Positions 8,823-16,747 of a DNA stretch of 64,000 nucleotides are shown piece by piece (within the stretch, counting starts at the first letter, position 1; each line of letters begins with the position of its first letter). The notes under the pieces were generated by a model. It was not told where the DNA came from, did not search any database, and was given only the letters and a program-made list of their open reading frames with translations. A program made the translations under genes and the position numbers. The stretch is from Streptomyces anulatus (GTDB lineage Bacteria; Actinomycetota; Actinomycetes; Streptomycetales; Streptomycetaceae): assembly GCF_014650675.1 (NCBI RefSeq), contig NZ_BMVK01000009.1, positions 124,001-188,000 on the forward strand, read 5' to 3'.

Positions 8823-9014
8823 CTACTTCTCGGGGTAGATGTCCCCGGCCTCCATGGCGCTCTGCTGCTCGCTCCGGTCCCGGATCGTCCGGGACTTCTT
8901 CTGCAGCCGCTCGCGCTCGTGCGGGTCGCTCGTGCGCTCCGCGGCCTCCGCGAGCTGCTGGGCCTTCTCACGCATCTGCCGAGCCAGGTCGGCGGGTTCG
9001 TCCGAACCGCTCAT
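8823..9014 (-). CDS. small charged helical protein (DUF6381-like)
   Basis: 63 residues, MSGSDEPADLARQMREKAQQ at the start and ending MEAGDIYPEK. It is almost entirely charged or Ala/Gln with heptad-like spacing, so a helical or coiled-coil soluble protein is expected. The ribosome site AAGGAGTGGTG lies just before the ATG. Very similar short proteins are widespread in Streptomyces and carry only a domain-of-unknown-function label. No function can be given. Confidence 0.7.
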   Translation of the reverse strand: MSGSDEPADLARQMREKAQQLAEAAERTSDPHERERLQKKSRTIRDRSEQQSAMEAGDIYPEK

Positions 9015-9169
9015 CACCACTCCTTGGACGCTGGGGACCTCCGGGGCCTGTCCGGCCCTGATCCGCCGGACACGCCCCAGCCCCCAGCGAACCAGCGACC
9101 GGCCGTCTCCGCATCCCGCGCGGCCGGGGCCCTCGTGCCGGAATCGGGGTGTCGTTCCGGCTCGGGCGG

Positions 9170-10375
9170 TCAGGAGGGCTGCCGGCCCAGCCTCCGCAGG
9201 AGTGCGCGCAGCCTGGGGTGACGCGCGTGTGCCTCCGCCGAACGACGGTTCAGCTCCTCGCCGAGGCGTTCGGTGCGCTCCTCGATGTCGAGCTCGGCCA
9301 GCACCCGGTCGATCTCCGCGAGCAGAGCACCGTGCAGCTGCCACTGACGCGGGTGCTCCTGGACGTCCTCCAGCAGCAGGTCGGCCACCCGGTCGCGGGT
9401 GGCGCGGCTGCGGACGAGCGCGTCGGCGAGCCTGTCCTCCGCCGCCTCCGCGTCGGCGGCGAGCTGGGTCGTGACCAGTACGGCGAAGCTCTCGACCGCG
9501 TCGGCGAGGTGGCCGAAGAGTTCCTGGAGCAGTTCCGTCACATCGGCCGGGAACAGCGACTCCTCGGTGCGGGCCTTCGCCAGGTCGGTGAGCGTGCGGG
9601 ACAGGACGCGCAGGACGACCGCGCAGATCTCCAGCGTGTCGAGCCCGGTGCGCAGGACGACCCGGTGGAGCAGCCCCTGTCTCACCCTGGGGTTGAGGGT
9701 GAGACTTTCCTCCGCCTGCCGCAGGGAGGCGTCGACCTCCACGATGTCGTGGTCGAGCCTGCGGGCCTCGTGGAGGCGGGCGGCGGCCCGGGACACGGGG
9801 TTGTTCCCCACGACGTCCTCGCCCATGCTGCGCAGCATCGTCCCCATCCGGGCGGCCAGCGACTCGATGGAGGAGCCGGCCGAGCCGACCCAGACGGGCG
9901 GGGCGAGGAGCAGGTTGAACAGGAGTCCCACGACGGCGCCGATCAGGGTCTCCCACACCCGGTCCCACGCGGTGTCGGCGACCTGGGAGACGCCGAGGAC
10001 CAGCATCGCGCTGATCGCCACCTCGGGCACGAACTCATTGACCCGGACCAGCCGCCCGATCAGCAGCGAGGTGAAGATCGTGAGGCCGAGGCTCCACCAG
10101 CTCAGCCCCACCAGGGAGCTGAAGGCGATGGCGATGAGGACACCGACGACGACCGAGTTCACCCTGCGAACGCCGGTGGTGAGGGTCGCGTAGAGGGTCA
10201 CCTGGACAACCAGGAGCGCGGTGAGGGGCGCGGTCAGCGGCGCCGGTTCGGGCAACGCCCAGACCGCCACGGAGTAGGCGATGACGGCGGCCGCCGTCGA
10301 GCGCAGCGTCTGCACCCCGGCGGGTTCGGTGGTGCGCTGCACGAGCTTGACGACGGGGGCGGCGACTCGGGGCAT
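9170..10375 (-). CDS. FUSC / aromatic-acid-exporter-like integral membrane protein
   Basis: 401 residues. The N-terminal half holds about five to six transmembrane helices, including AAAVIAYSVAVWAL, LTALLVVQVTLYATLTTGV, VVVGVLIAIAFSSLVGL, LGLTIFTSLLIGRLV and LIGAVVGLLFNLLL. A long helical cytoplasmic C-terminal half follows, rich in Arg, Glu and Leu. This half-membrane, half-helical plan matches the FUSC/ArAE-1 family, related to exporters of aromatic acids. Substrate and regulation are unknown. It is a single-gene unit, with the small membrane protein at 10505 divergent from it. Confidence 0.8.
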   Translation of the reverse strand: MPRVAAPVVKLVQRTTEPAGVQTLRSTAAAVIAYSVAVWALPEPAPLTAPLTALLVVQVTLYATLTTGVRRVNSVVVGVLIAIAFSSLVGLSWWSLGLTIFTSLLIGRLVRVNEFVPEVAISAMLVLGVSQVADTAWDRVWETLIGAVVGLLFNLLLAPPVWVGSAGSSIESLAARMGTMLRSMGEDVVGNNPVSRAAARLHEARRLDHDIVEVDASLRQAEESLTLNPRVRQGLLHRVVLRTGLDTLEICAVVLRVLSRTLTDLAKARTEESLFPADVTELLQELFGHLADAVESFAVLVTTQLAADAEAAEDRLADALVRSRATRDRVADLLLEDVQEHPRQWQLHGALLAEIDRVLAELDIEERTERLGEELNRRSAEAHARHPRLRALLRRLGRQPS

Positions 10376-10504
10376 TCCATGACGGTGCCCCGTTTTCCCC
10401 CCGCCGCAGCGCTTCCCCCGTCAGGGCTCCGCCGTACGGCCCCGCAGCTGGGCACGGAACCCGGACGGCGTGCGCGCCGGGCCGGACGGAGAGACCCTTG
10501 AGGT

Positions 10505-10687
10505 ATGGCTGTTCTACTGAATCCCCCAGGAGAGACACCACCGGCCGAGGGCTCCATCGGGGAGGCCCACGAGGAACGCGCGGACGGAGGGCTGTGGGAG
10601 CACCCCGGACTCTGGGCCGCCCTGATCGTGATCGGCGCGCTGGTGGTCGCCGGATTCTTCCTCGCCCGGATCTTCGGATACGGCTGA
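10505..10687 (+). CDS. small single-helix membrane protein (DUF6480-like)
   Basis: 60 residues. A soluble N-terminus rich in Glu, Pro and Gly is followed by one C-terminal transmembrane helix (LWAALIVIGALVVAGFFLAR) and the tail IFGYG. Proteins of this size and C-terminal helix pattern recur in Streptomyces genomes without assigned function. The ATG at 10505 has a TTGAGG site very close to it. It ends before a strong hairpin at 10808-10842. Confidence 0.75.
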   Translation: MAVLLNPPGETPPAEGSIGEAHEERADGGLWEHPGLWAALIVIGALVVAGFFLARIFGYG

Positions 10688-10807
10688 TCCGCGAGGCGTA
10701 CGCGCCGACGCGACCGGTGGAAGGGAGCGCGCCGTACGGCCGACGCGACCCGCGGAAGTGAGCGCCGTACGGCCGCGGGCGCCGGGCAGGCCCGGGCGGA
10801 CTCGCGG

Positions 10808-10842
10808 AGGCGCCCGTGCCGTTCACGACGGCACGGGCGCCT
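10808..10842. terminator. perfect 15-bp hairpin, bidirectional terminator
   Basis: 10808-10822 pairs perfectly with 10828-10842 (loop 10823-10827). It lies between the convergent small membrane protein gene and the CsbD-like gene that ends at 10852. Confidence 0.8.
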
Positions 10843-10851
10843 TCGGATCTC

Positions 10852-11061
10852 TCAGCGGTCGGAGGCCGCCCGCGCTGTGCGTGCCAGGGCCTCCTCGCGG
10901 CGGGCCTCGGCCTGTTCCTTCCTGCCTTCGGCCTTCAGCCGCTCGTTCTCGAGGGCGATGCCGTCCGATTCCTTCATCATGCCTTTGAGCCTCCGCGCCT
11001 TGGCGCGGGCTATGTCGGTGCTCTTTCCCACAGCTGCCTCCATGCCGCGAGGGAGATTCAC
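10852..11061 (-). CDS. CsbD-like small stress protein
   Basis: 69 residues from a GTG giving VNLPRGMEAAVGKSTDIARA. I chose this start because GGAGG lies seven bases before it. The ATG eight codons earlier (11088) and the internal ATG at 11043 have no such site. The sequence GKSTDIARAKARRLKGMMKE resembles the repeating Lys/Ala pattern of CsbD proteins, which are general-stress proteins. The rest is highly charged helix (ERLKAEGRKEQAEARREEAL). The role is not known beyond the stress association of the family. Confidence 0.6.
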   Translation of the reverse strand: MNLPRGMEAAVGKSTDIARAKARRLKGMMKESDGIALENERLKAEGRKEQAEARREEALARTARAASDR

Positions 11062-11106
11062 GCTTCTCCCTCCACTATGCATACCCACGCGGCAGAACGC
11101 AGGCCG

Positions 11107-11496
11107 CTACAGCAGTGGATTCTCGTCCTCGTCCGGTCCGCCGCCCTCGACCCGCAGCGCGAGGTCCTGGAGGACGTCCGCCGACGACACGTCCGTCTGC
11201 CCGGAGTCGTGGACCTGGGCCAGCATCGTGAACGCGAGGGTGAAGGCGCTCACGAGCTGTTCGACCGCACCGCCGACCTCGCGCCCGACGACGGTGACCA
11301 CCTCCTCGACGGAGAAGTCGTCGGGGATGGCGATGTGGGGCATCGTCTCGTTCAGCAGGGCGGTGACGGCGCCCGCTCCCGCGTCCAGATCTTCCCGTTC
11401 GAGGTCCGCCTCCAGCAGACGCTGCATTTCGCGCGCCTCTGTGAGGATGCCGATCACGCGCTTCACGACTTCCCGTTGCTCCATGGGCGCGAGCAT
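11107..11496 (-). CDS. acidic helical protein of unknown function
   Basis: 129 residues, ending PDEDENPLL; a start five codons later (MEQREVV, 11484) is equally possible because neither has a clear ribosome site. The protein is acidic and mostly helical, with no signal peptide or membrane helix, and a central IPDDFSVEEVVTVVGREVGG segment. I recognise no catalytic motif. It is next to the CsbD-like gene on the same strand, with 45 bases between them, so they may be co-transcribed. Function unknown. Confidence 0.65.
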   Translation of the reverse strand: MLAPMEQREVVKRVIGILTEAREMQRLLEADLEREDLDAGAGAVTALLNETMPHIAIPDDFSVEEVVTVVGREVGGAVEQLVSAFTLAFTMLAQVHDSGQTDVSSADVLQDLALRVEGGGPDEDENPLL

Positions 11497-11583
11497 AGGG
11501 CGTGCAACCCGGTCGCAACGTCCGGTCGAGTTGACTTGTGTCCGGTCGTCGCGGCCTCGCCGCAGCCGGGAAGGGGCAGGTCC

Positions 11584-11949
11584 ATGGAGTGTGACCCGAA
11601 ATCACCGGCTGTCGAGCTGACACCGGCCGCGGCCGTTCTGCTGCGGCGGCTGCGGGCGGACCACGGCCCGTTGATGTTCCATCAGTCGGGCGGCTGCTGC
11701 GACGGCAGCGCGCCGATGTGCTACCCGGCCGGTGAGTTCCGCACCGGGAACGCCGATGTGCTGCTGGCGGATCTCGCCGTCGAGGGGATGCCCGAGAGCG
11801 TGCCGTTCTGGATGTCGCGGAGCCAGTACGCGGTGTGGGCCCACACCCGGCTGATCGTGGACGTGGTGGAGGGCCGCGGCAGCGGGTTCTCGCTGGAGGC
11901 CCCGGAAGGGGTGCGCTTCCTCATCCGCTCCCGTCTGGTGAACGGCTGA
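11584..11949 (+). CDS. DUF779 family protein
   Basis: 121 residues. The signature MFHQSGGCCDGSAPMCYP (residues about 31-48) is the conserved Cys-rich block of DUF779, followed by the usual FWMSRSQYAVWAHTRLIVDV block. In many bacteria this family is encoded next to acetaldehyde/aldehyde dehydrogenases; no such gene is adjacent here. The clustered cysteines suggest metal binding. The ATG at 11584 lies after GGGAAGGGGCAGGTCC. The exact role is unknown. Confidence 0.85.
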   Translation: MECDPKSPAVELTPAAAVLLRRLRADHGPLMFHQSGGCCDGSAPMCYPAGEFRTGNADVLLADLAVEGMPESVPFWMSRSQYAVWAHTRLIVDVVEGRGSGFSLEAPEGVRFLIRSRLVNG

Positions 11950-11965
11950 GGAAGCGCACCGCCCG

Positions 11966-13555
11966 TCAGGCGGTGTCGCGCACCGCGACGATGCCGTTGA
12001 ACACGCCCGCGTACGCGGTGCCGTCGGGGCCGATGGTGATGGGCGCCCAGTTGTTGTCGTACGCGGGTCCGGTGCCGGTGAGCGTGCGCCAGCGGCGTTC
12101 GCCGGTACGGAAGTCGACGGCGGTCAGGTACCAGGCGTCGATGCCCAGCGCGTTGGGCTCCTTCTCGTAGAAGTAGAGCAGCCCGTTGGCGGTGGACAGC
12201 TTGGGCACGGTGGAGGGCGAGCGGACGGCGCTCTCCCACACGGTGTCGCAGCCGCTGCCGTCGGCCCGTACGTCGATGCGGGTGACACCGCCGACGACGC
12301 TGCGGCCGAGCAGCAGGGAGGTGGGGTTCTCGTAGCCGTAGTTGTTCTCGACGACCAGGCTGTCGCCCCAGCTGATCAGCGAGTTGTCCGTGGTGGAGCG
12401 GCCGTGGGCGAAGACCGGGACCGAGCAGACGAGGCGGCGGTCGTCGGGGACGTCCACGCCCCGGCGGAAGACGAGGACGTTCATCCGGTCGTCCGCGTTG
12501 TCGGTGATCGCGACGTACGCGTCGTCCGTGCCGAACAGGTCGGGGGTGGTGCCCGAGCCCTGGTTCACCGAACCGGGCTTGGTGCCGGTGCCCCGGTCGT
12601 ACGTCTGCCGCCACCCGATCCGCGGGGTGCCGTCCGGGCCGGCCGTGAAGCTGTAGAGGGCGTGGTCGGAGACGATGGAGACCGCGTCCCGGTCCACGGA
12701 GAAGGAGTTCTGGATCTCCTCTCCGTCGAGCCGGACGGACCGTACGGCCGAGGTGTCCGGGTCGACCGTGCCGACCCGGCCGAGCCGGGTGACCCACCAG
12801 ATCCGGCCCTGCCAGTCGGGCATCACGGACGTCACCGGGTCGCAGGTGCCGCTGGGGAAGAGATTGGTCCAGGACACGCAGTCGTGCGGGACATGTCCGG
12901 TGAGGTCCCAGTCGTCCTCGACGACGAACTCCCAGCGGCCGTCGGCGCCCTGCCGGTGGGCGATGCGCAGGACGTGCTGGCGCGAGTCGGCGAGGACGAC
13001 CCGGTCCTGGTCGTCCAGGTAGAAGTAGGCGCCGCCCGAGGTGTCCTTGAAGATCTTCGAGAAGTCGAGACGGGTGATCGCCTCGACCGTGGAGGACCGC
13101 TGCGGCAGCTTGTACTCGGCGAGCGTGTCGAGGGTGCGCGGGTCGAGCAGCTTGAGGAGGAAGCCGGTGAACGTCCCGCAGACCGTGATCAGCCGGCCGG
13201 CCGCGTCGAACGTCGCGGTGGCGCACTCGCCGCCGACCGGGGCGATCTTCTCGCTCGTCACCTCGGGGTTCCGGCCGAGCGGTCCGGCGTAGGGGTGGGT
13301 GCCGCTGCCCGCCGCGTCCGCGTGCATGCCGCTGCGCCCGTTGGGCGCGAGGAAGGGGTGCTGCGGTGGCGCCTGGCCGGGGACTGGCGACGCGGTGGCG
13401 GGGGCGCCCTCGTATCCCTCGACCAGGCGGTGGCCGGGGGCCTTGGGGATGTCGTCGGCCCGTGCGGGGGACGTGGGCCCGGCCAGGGTGAGCGTGGCGA
13501 CGGCGAGCGTCAGGGCCAGGGCACGGGTGAGCGCTCTGCGGTACGGCGGGGGCAT
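11966..13555 (-). CDS. secreted beta-propeller-like protein
   Basis: 529 residues with a clear signal peptide (ALTRALALTLAVATLTLAGP, cleaved near ARADD). The rest is strand-rich and shows recurring blade-like segments such as ATFDAAGRLITVCGTF, YFYLDDQDRVVLADSRQHVL, IWWVTRLGRVGTVDPDTSAV, GLLYFYEKEPN and ITIGPDGTAYAGVFNGIVAV, typical of PQQ- or WD-like propellers. Cysteines at DCVSW/SGTCD may pair. No catalytic residues can be named. It may bind a ligand or act as a secreted enzyme scaffold. It stands alone, convergent with the DUF779 gene 16 bases away. Confidence 0.75.
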   Translation of the reverse strand: MPPPYRRALTRALALTLAVATLTLAGPTSPARADDIPKAPGHRLVEGYEGAPATASPVPGQAPPQHPFLAPNGRSGMHADAAGSGTHPYAGPLGRNPEVTSEKIAPVGGECATATFDAAGRLITVCGTFTGFLLKLLDPRTLDTLAEYKLPQRSSTVEAITRLDFSKIFKDTSGGAYFYLDDQDRVVLADSRQHVLRIAHRQGADGRWEFVVEDDWDLTGHVPHDCVSWTNLFPSGTCDPVTSVMPDWQGRIWWVTRLGRVGTVDPDTSAVRSVRLDGEEIQNSFSVDRDAVSIVSDHALYSFTAGPDGTPRIGWRQTYDRGTGTKPGSVNQGSGTTPDLFGTDDAYVAITDNADDRMNVLVFRRGVDVPDDRRLVCSVPVFAHGRSTTDNSLISWGDSLVVENNYGYENPTSLLLGRSVVGGVTRIDVRADGSGCDTVWESAVRSPSTVPKLSTANGLLYFYEKEPNALGIDAWYLTAVDFRTGERRWRTLTGTGPAYDNNWAPITIGPDGTAYAGVFNGIVAVRDTA

Positions 13556-13721
13556 CGGGCTCCTCGGTTACGGACGGGGGTCGCGCCGCCGCCCGACGTT
13601 AGGAGGCACGCCTTGAAGTGTCCATGGAAACGAGAAGGGTTTCGCGTGCCCGACATGCTGTCGCAACACCGCGCCGCACACGGCCACGCGCCGCAACACC
13701 CTGTGCGCCTTCGCCGTACGC

Positions 13722-13762
13722 GTGAGCCGTGAGCCGTGAGCCGTGAGCCGTGAGCCGTGAGG
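13722..13762. repeat. tandem heptamer array, five perfect GTGAGCC units
   Basis: Five head-to-tail copies of GTGAGCC run from 13722 to 13756, followed by a sixth partial unit, GTGAGG. In another phase the unit is CCGTGAG. It lies in the spacer downstream of the Cys-rich gene (stop at 13771). Confidence 0.95.
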
Positions 13763-13770
13763 AGGATCGC

Positions 13771-14511
13771 TCAGTGCGGCGGACGCTTCGGGCGCGAGCG
13801 GTTCTCCAGCATCGCCCGGCGGATTCCGGCCGCCGTGGAACGTGCGTGCTCCGGGGTCGCGGTGTGGTCGGCGACCGAGGTGACGAAGCGGTGCAGCGGC
13901 TGCCGGCAGCGGGTGCACGGGGTGTCGGTGGTGAGGAGGTAGCCGTCCTCGCACTGCGGGTCGGTGCACGAACCGGGCCGCAGGAGCTGTTCGGCGATGT
14001 CCTGGGCGCTCCACCGGCGGCGGCCGTCCTCGTCCTTCTCGCCCAGTGCGTGCGCCCAGCGCAGGTTCCAGCGGCGTTCGATGCGCTCGCGCAGGAGGCC
14101 GGAGCTGCGGACGGCGAGTTCCTGGTGGATGAGGTCGTGCACGGTGCTGGGCAGCCGGCCGCCGAGCGCCTGGAGGAGCTGGGGCGGCAGGGCCTGGAGG
14201 ACGTAGCCGGGCGGGTTGCTCCGGGCGTTCTCCCGCCAGCGGTCGCAGGCGCAGGACCCGTCGGGTCGCTTGGGGGCGTGGCACCGGCCGCACAGGCCGC
14301 GGCATTCGGCGCACAGCCCGCCGTCGAGCCCGTCGAGATAGGGCGCGGGCGCCCGGCCGCACTCGTGGCAGCAGGCCGCGCACGGCCCGCAGAGCCGCTC
14401 GTTGCCCGCCTTCGTCGTCCAGGTCCGCATCTGGCACCGGCAGCACAGGCCGGTGTTGCAGTACTCGTGGTGGGCGGCGCCCGAGTGCCGGCCGGGAGGC
14501 GGAAAAGACAT
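13771..14511 (-). CDS. Cys-rich zinc-ribbon-like protein
   Basis: 246 residues from ATG 14511 (MSFPPPGRHSGAAHH). The first 100 residues hold a dense run of CXXC knuckles (CCRCQMR, CGPCAACCHECG, LCAECRGLCGRCH, SCACDRW), and more follow near residues 180-205 (CTDPQCED, CTRCRQ). The middle is helical and basic (GLLRERIERRWNLRWAHALG). Several zinc sites are likely, suggesting nucleic-acid or protein binding, but no named family is evident to me. No ribosome site stronger than GGGCAG precedes the ATG. It is followed by a heptamer tandem repeat and preceded by the tiny two-helix membrane protein at 14618. Confidence 0.7.
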   Translation of the reverse strand: MSFPPPGRHSGAAHHEYCNTGLCCRCQMRTWTTKAGNERLCGPCAACCHECGRAPAPYLDGLDGGLCAECRGLCGRCHAPKRPDGSCACDRWRENARSNPPGYVLQALPPQLLQALGGRLPSTVHDLIHQELAVRSSGLLRERIERRWNLRWAHALGEKDEDGRRRWSAQDIAEQLLRPGSCTDPQCEDGYLLTTDTPCTRCRQPLHRFVTSVADHTATPEHARSTAAGIRRAMLENRSRPKRPPH

Positions 14512-14569
14512 CTGCCCATTGTGCGGGATGTCCGGGCGCTGCGTGGACCGGCCGCCGGCACGGGCCGGG

Positions 14570-14591
14570 CCGACGCCGGGTTCGGCGTCGG
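14570..14591 (-). terminator. short hairpin after the two-helix membrane protein gene
   Basis: 8-bp perfect stem (14570-14577 with 14584-14591), six-base loop, located 27 bases downstream of the stop codon at 14618 on the minus strand. Confidence 0.5.
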
Positions 14592-14617
14592 GACCGGGGG
14601 TGGGAGTCGGGCCGGGG

Positions 14618-14812
14618 TCAGGGGTGGAGGCCGCTGACCAGGTCGGCGGTGGCCCCGACACCGTCGTGGATGGTCGGCGCCATGCTCGTACCGGCCAGGA
14701 AGAACCCCAGGAGGACACAGACCAGTGCATGGGAGACCTTCAGTCCGCCGTTGCGCAGGAAGATCACTGCCAGGATCAGCATGAGCAGGACCACCGAGAT
14801 CGAAACGGCCAT
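14618..14812 (-). CDS. tiny two-helix membrane protein
   Basis: 64 residues, MAVSISVVLLMLILAVIFLR at the start. This first helix is followed by a short basic loop (NGGLKVSH) and a second helix (ALVCVLLGFFLAGTSMAP), ending in VSGLHP. The ATG at 14812 sits after an exceptionally strong GGAGGAGG site, so it is clearly translated. Similar two-helix proteins occur in Streptomyces chromosomes and near integrative elements, but I cannot name a family. It could be a small membrane partner of the Cys-rich protein 107 bases downstream on the same strand. Confidence 0.7.
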   Translation of the reverse strand: MAVSISVVLLMLILAVIFLRNGGLKVSHALVCVLLGFFLAGTSMAPTIHDGVGATADLVSGLHP

Positions 14813-14929
14813 GGCCAACCTCCTCCGCCGCGCCGGATTTGCGGCATTCGGCCGCCAGTGTGGCGCAGCGGAGGGGCTGTTCGGCGCACTGGCGTGTCCG
14901 CCGAACGGGTACTTCCGGTCCATGAGGCG

Positions 14930-15808
14930 TTACGGGGTCGGGGCGCCGTTTCCGCGGGCGCGGAGGAATCGTTCGAGTCCGGCCAGGTCGTCGGTGTTGA
15001 GGTGGTCGACCCCGGCGGCGAGCAGTTCGGACCAGACGGCCTCGCGTTCGGCTCCGGGCAGGTCGGGTGTGGCCCAGAAGCGGATGCGGCGGCCTTCCCG
15101 GTGGGCGGTGGCGACGAGGGTGCGGAGCCGGTCGCGCTCGGCCCGGGGGAAGGGGCCGGCGCCGAGCCAGCCGAAGCTCTGGGTCCAGTTGGCGCTGACG
15201 AGCGGGGCGAACGAGGCGGGGGCCGCGGTGCCGAGGTCGTCGAGGCGGCCGTCGTAGAACGCGTAACGGGTGCGCTGCGCCTCCATGGGGACGCGGGCGG
15301 CGCGGTCGCCGGAGATCACCGGGGTGACCGCGCCGGGGTGGACGCGGCCGTGGCTGTAGCGGGTGAGCATCCGGTGGTGCCGGCGCAGCTGCCGGTCCAG
15401 CTCGCGGTAGGCGGCGACACCGTCGGCCTTGATGTCGATGAGGAGCTGCAGCGGGGCGCGGTGGTGCGGGTGGACGCTGCCGCGCCCCGCGCGGACCAGG
15501 GCGGCGAGCGGTTCCAGGTAGAGCGAGGAGAGGGTGCGGGTGGGGTCGAGCGTGGCGGGCTCGTGGGCCACGAGCAGGTCCCCGTCGACGAGGAAGACGT
15601 CCGCCTCGACGCTGGTGAACCCGTGGGCGAGCGCGTCGTGCAGCGGCCGGGGGTGCAGGTAGTCGTTGTGCGCGTGGGCGTGGCGTAACGGGCGCGGACC
15701 GCCGGGGCGGGCCGGTGCGGCGAGCGCCGTCGCGGCGGGCGCGGCGGCGGACGCGGCGGCGGTGGCGAGGGCGACCGTGAGCGCGCGGCGGCGGGTGGGG
15801 TGGGCCAT
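14930..15808 (-). CDS. secreted glycerophosphodiester phosphodiesterase-family protein, with a TTA codon
   Basis: 292 residues. The N-terminus carries PTRRRALTVALATAAASAAA, a twin-arginine-like signal, and ends its signal at ALAAP. The mature protein begins RHAHAHNDYLHPRPLHDALA and continues FTSVEADVFLVDGDLLVAHE, the HAHNDY and EADV motifs of the GDPD / PI-PLC-like fold. Further blocks are LLIDIKADG and IRFWATPDLPGAE. Such enzymes cleave glycerophosphodiesters outside the cell to scavenge phosphate and glycerol. Codon 41 (complement 15686-15688) is a TTA leucine codon, so full translation should need the bldA tRNA. The ribosome site is AGGGAGT. A PhoP box was not identified. Confidence 0.85.
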   Translation of the reverse strand: MAHPTRRRALTVALATAAASAAAPAATALAAPARPGGPRPLRHAHAHNDYLHPRPLHDALAHGFTSVEADVFLVDGDLLVAHEPATLDPTRTLSSLYLEPLAALVRAGRGSVHPHHRAPLQLLIDIKADGVAAYRELDRQLRRHHRMLTRYSHGRVHPGAVTPVISGDRAARVPMEAQRTRYAFYDGRLDDLGTAAPASFAPLVSANWTQSFGWLGAGPFPRAERDRLRTLVATAHREGRRIRFWATPDLPGAEREAVWSELLAAGVDHLNTDDLAGLERFLRARGNGAPTP

Positions 15809-15992
15809 GGAGACTCCCTGAGCGGCGGACGGGCGGGGTGGACGGTCGCGTCGAGTATGGAGTCGCACCCCCACCATTGGGCAGGTACCTGCCAAGAGTT
15901 GGCTGGACCGTCGCCCGCCGGTCGGCCGGGCCGCATCGGTTGTTCGCCGGACGCAACGGGCCGTGGGCCGTTCGACGTGCACCGCTCCTCGC

Positions 15993-16034
15993 GCGCCCTG
16001 CGCCGTGCGCCGTGCGCTGTTCGCCGTGCGCCGT
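15993..16034. repeat. tandem heptamer array, six GCGCCGT-type units
   Basis: Six consecutive 7-base units: GCGCCCT, GCGCCGT, GCGCCGT, GCGCTGT, TCGCCGT, GCGCCGT. Rephased, the unit is CCGTGCG, one base different from the CCGTGAG unit of the array at 13722. It lies between the ATPase gene end (16067) and the phosphodiesterase start (15808). Confidence 0.85.
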
Positions 16035-16066
16035 TCACGTGGGGGCGCTCGGGCGACAGCCGTCGG

Positions 16067-16747
16067 TCAGCCGACCGCCACGCGCTCGCTTCCGGCGGTC
16101 CGCTCGCCCCAGCGGACCGTACGGTCGCACCAGCGCTCCAGCAGCACCCGGTCGTGGCCGACCGCGAGCAGGGCCGCCCCGGACTCGGAGCGGTAGCGCT
16201 CGACCACGGCGACCAGGGCGGCCGTCGTGGACGCGTCGAGCATCGCGGTCATCTCGTCGCAGATCAGCAGCCGGGGCTCCAGCACCAGGGCCCGTGCCAG
16301 ACAGGCCCGCTGGAGCTGGCCGTCGCTCACCGCGTGCGGGCGGCGCTCCAGCAGTTCCTCGGAGAGACCGACGAGCGGGGCCAGTTCCGCCACCCGCTCG
16401 GGGACGTCCCGGCGGCGCCCGGTGGACCGCAGCGGCTGGGCGATCAGTTCGCGCAGGCTGAGCCGGGGGTCGGCGGAGAGCCGGGGCTGCTGGAAGACGA
16501 CGCCGACGGCCGTGCGCTGCTCGCGCGGGGCCCGGTGCCGCCAGCCGCGTACGACCGTGCCGTCGAGGGTCACGGTTCCGGCGTCCGGGCGGTGCAGGAG
16601 GGCGGCGACCTTGGCCAGGGTGGACTTGCCGCAGCCGCTGGGACCCAGCAGCCCGACCGCCTCGCCCGCCGCGACGTGCAGGGACACCTCGCGGACGACG
16701 GGGTCGCGGCGGTCGTATCCGGCGGTGATCCGGGTCAGCTCAAGCAT
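16067..16747 (-). CDS. ABC transporter ATPase, NikE/OppF-like
   Basis: 226 residues. Walker A is GPSGCGKST (35-43), the Q-loop is FQQPRLS, Walker B is LLICDEMTAMLD (160-171) and the H-loop is AVGHDR. The ABC signature, normally LSGGQ, reads VSDGQ (140-144), followed by a normal LQRACLARAL. This is the second ATPase of a five-gene importer and would pair with the ATPase encoded at 16740-17750. Its start overlaps that gene by 8 bases, indicating coupled translation. The short length and absence of the C-terminal oligopeptide extension resemble NikE. Transport of nickel or a peptide-like chelate is inferred from the operon. Confidence 0.8.
   Translation of the reverse strand: MLELTRITAGYDRRDPVVREVSLHVAAGEAVGLLGPSGCGKSTLAKVAALLHRPDAGTVTLDGTVVRGWRHRAPREQRTAVGVVFQQPRLSADPRLSLRELIAQPLRSTGRRRDVPERVAELAPLVGLSEELLERRPHAVSDGQLQRACLARALVLEPRLLICDEMTAMLDASTTAALVAVVERYRSESGAALLAVGHDRVLLERWCDRTVRWGERTAGSERVAVG

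Noticed and set aside
11957..11975. 7-bp hairpin at the end of the DUF779 gene as terminator
   Set aside because: The stem is short and it overlaps the convergent stop codon; support is too weak.
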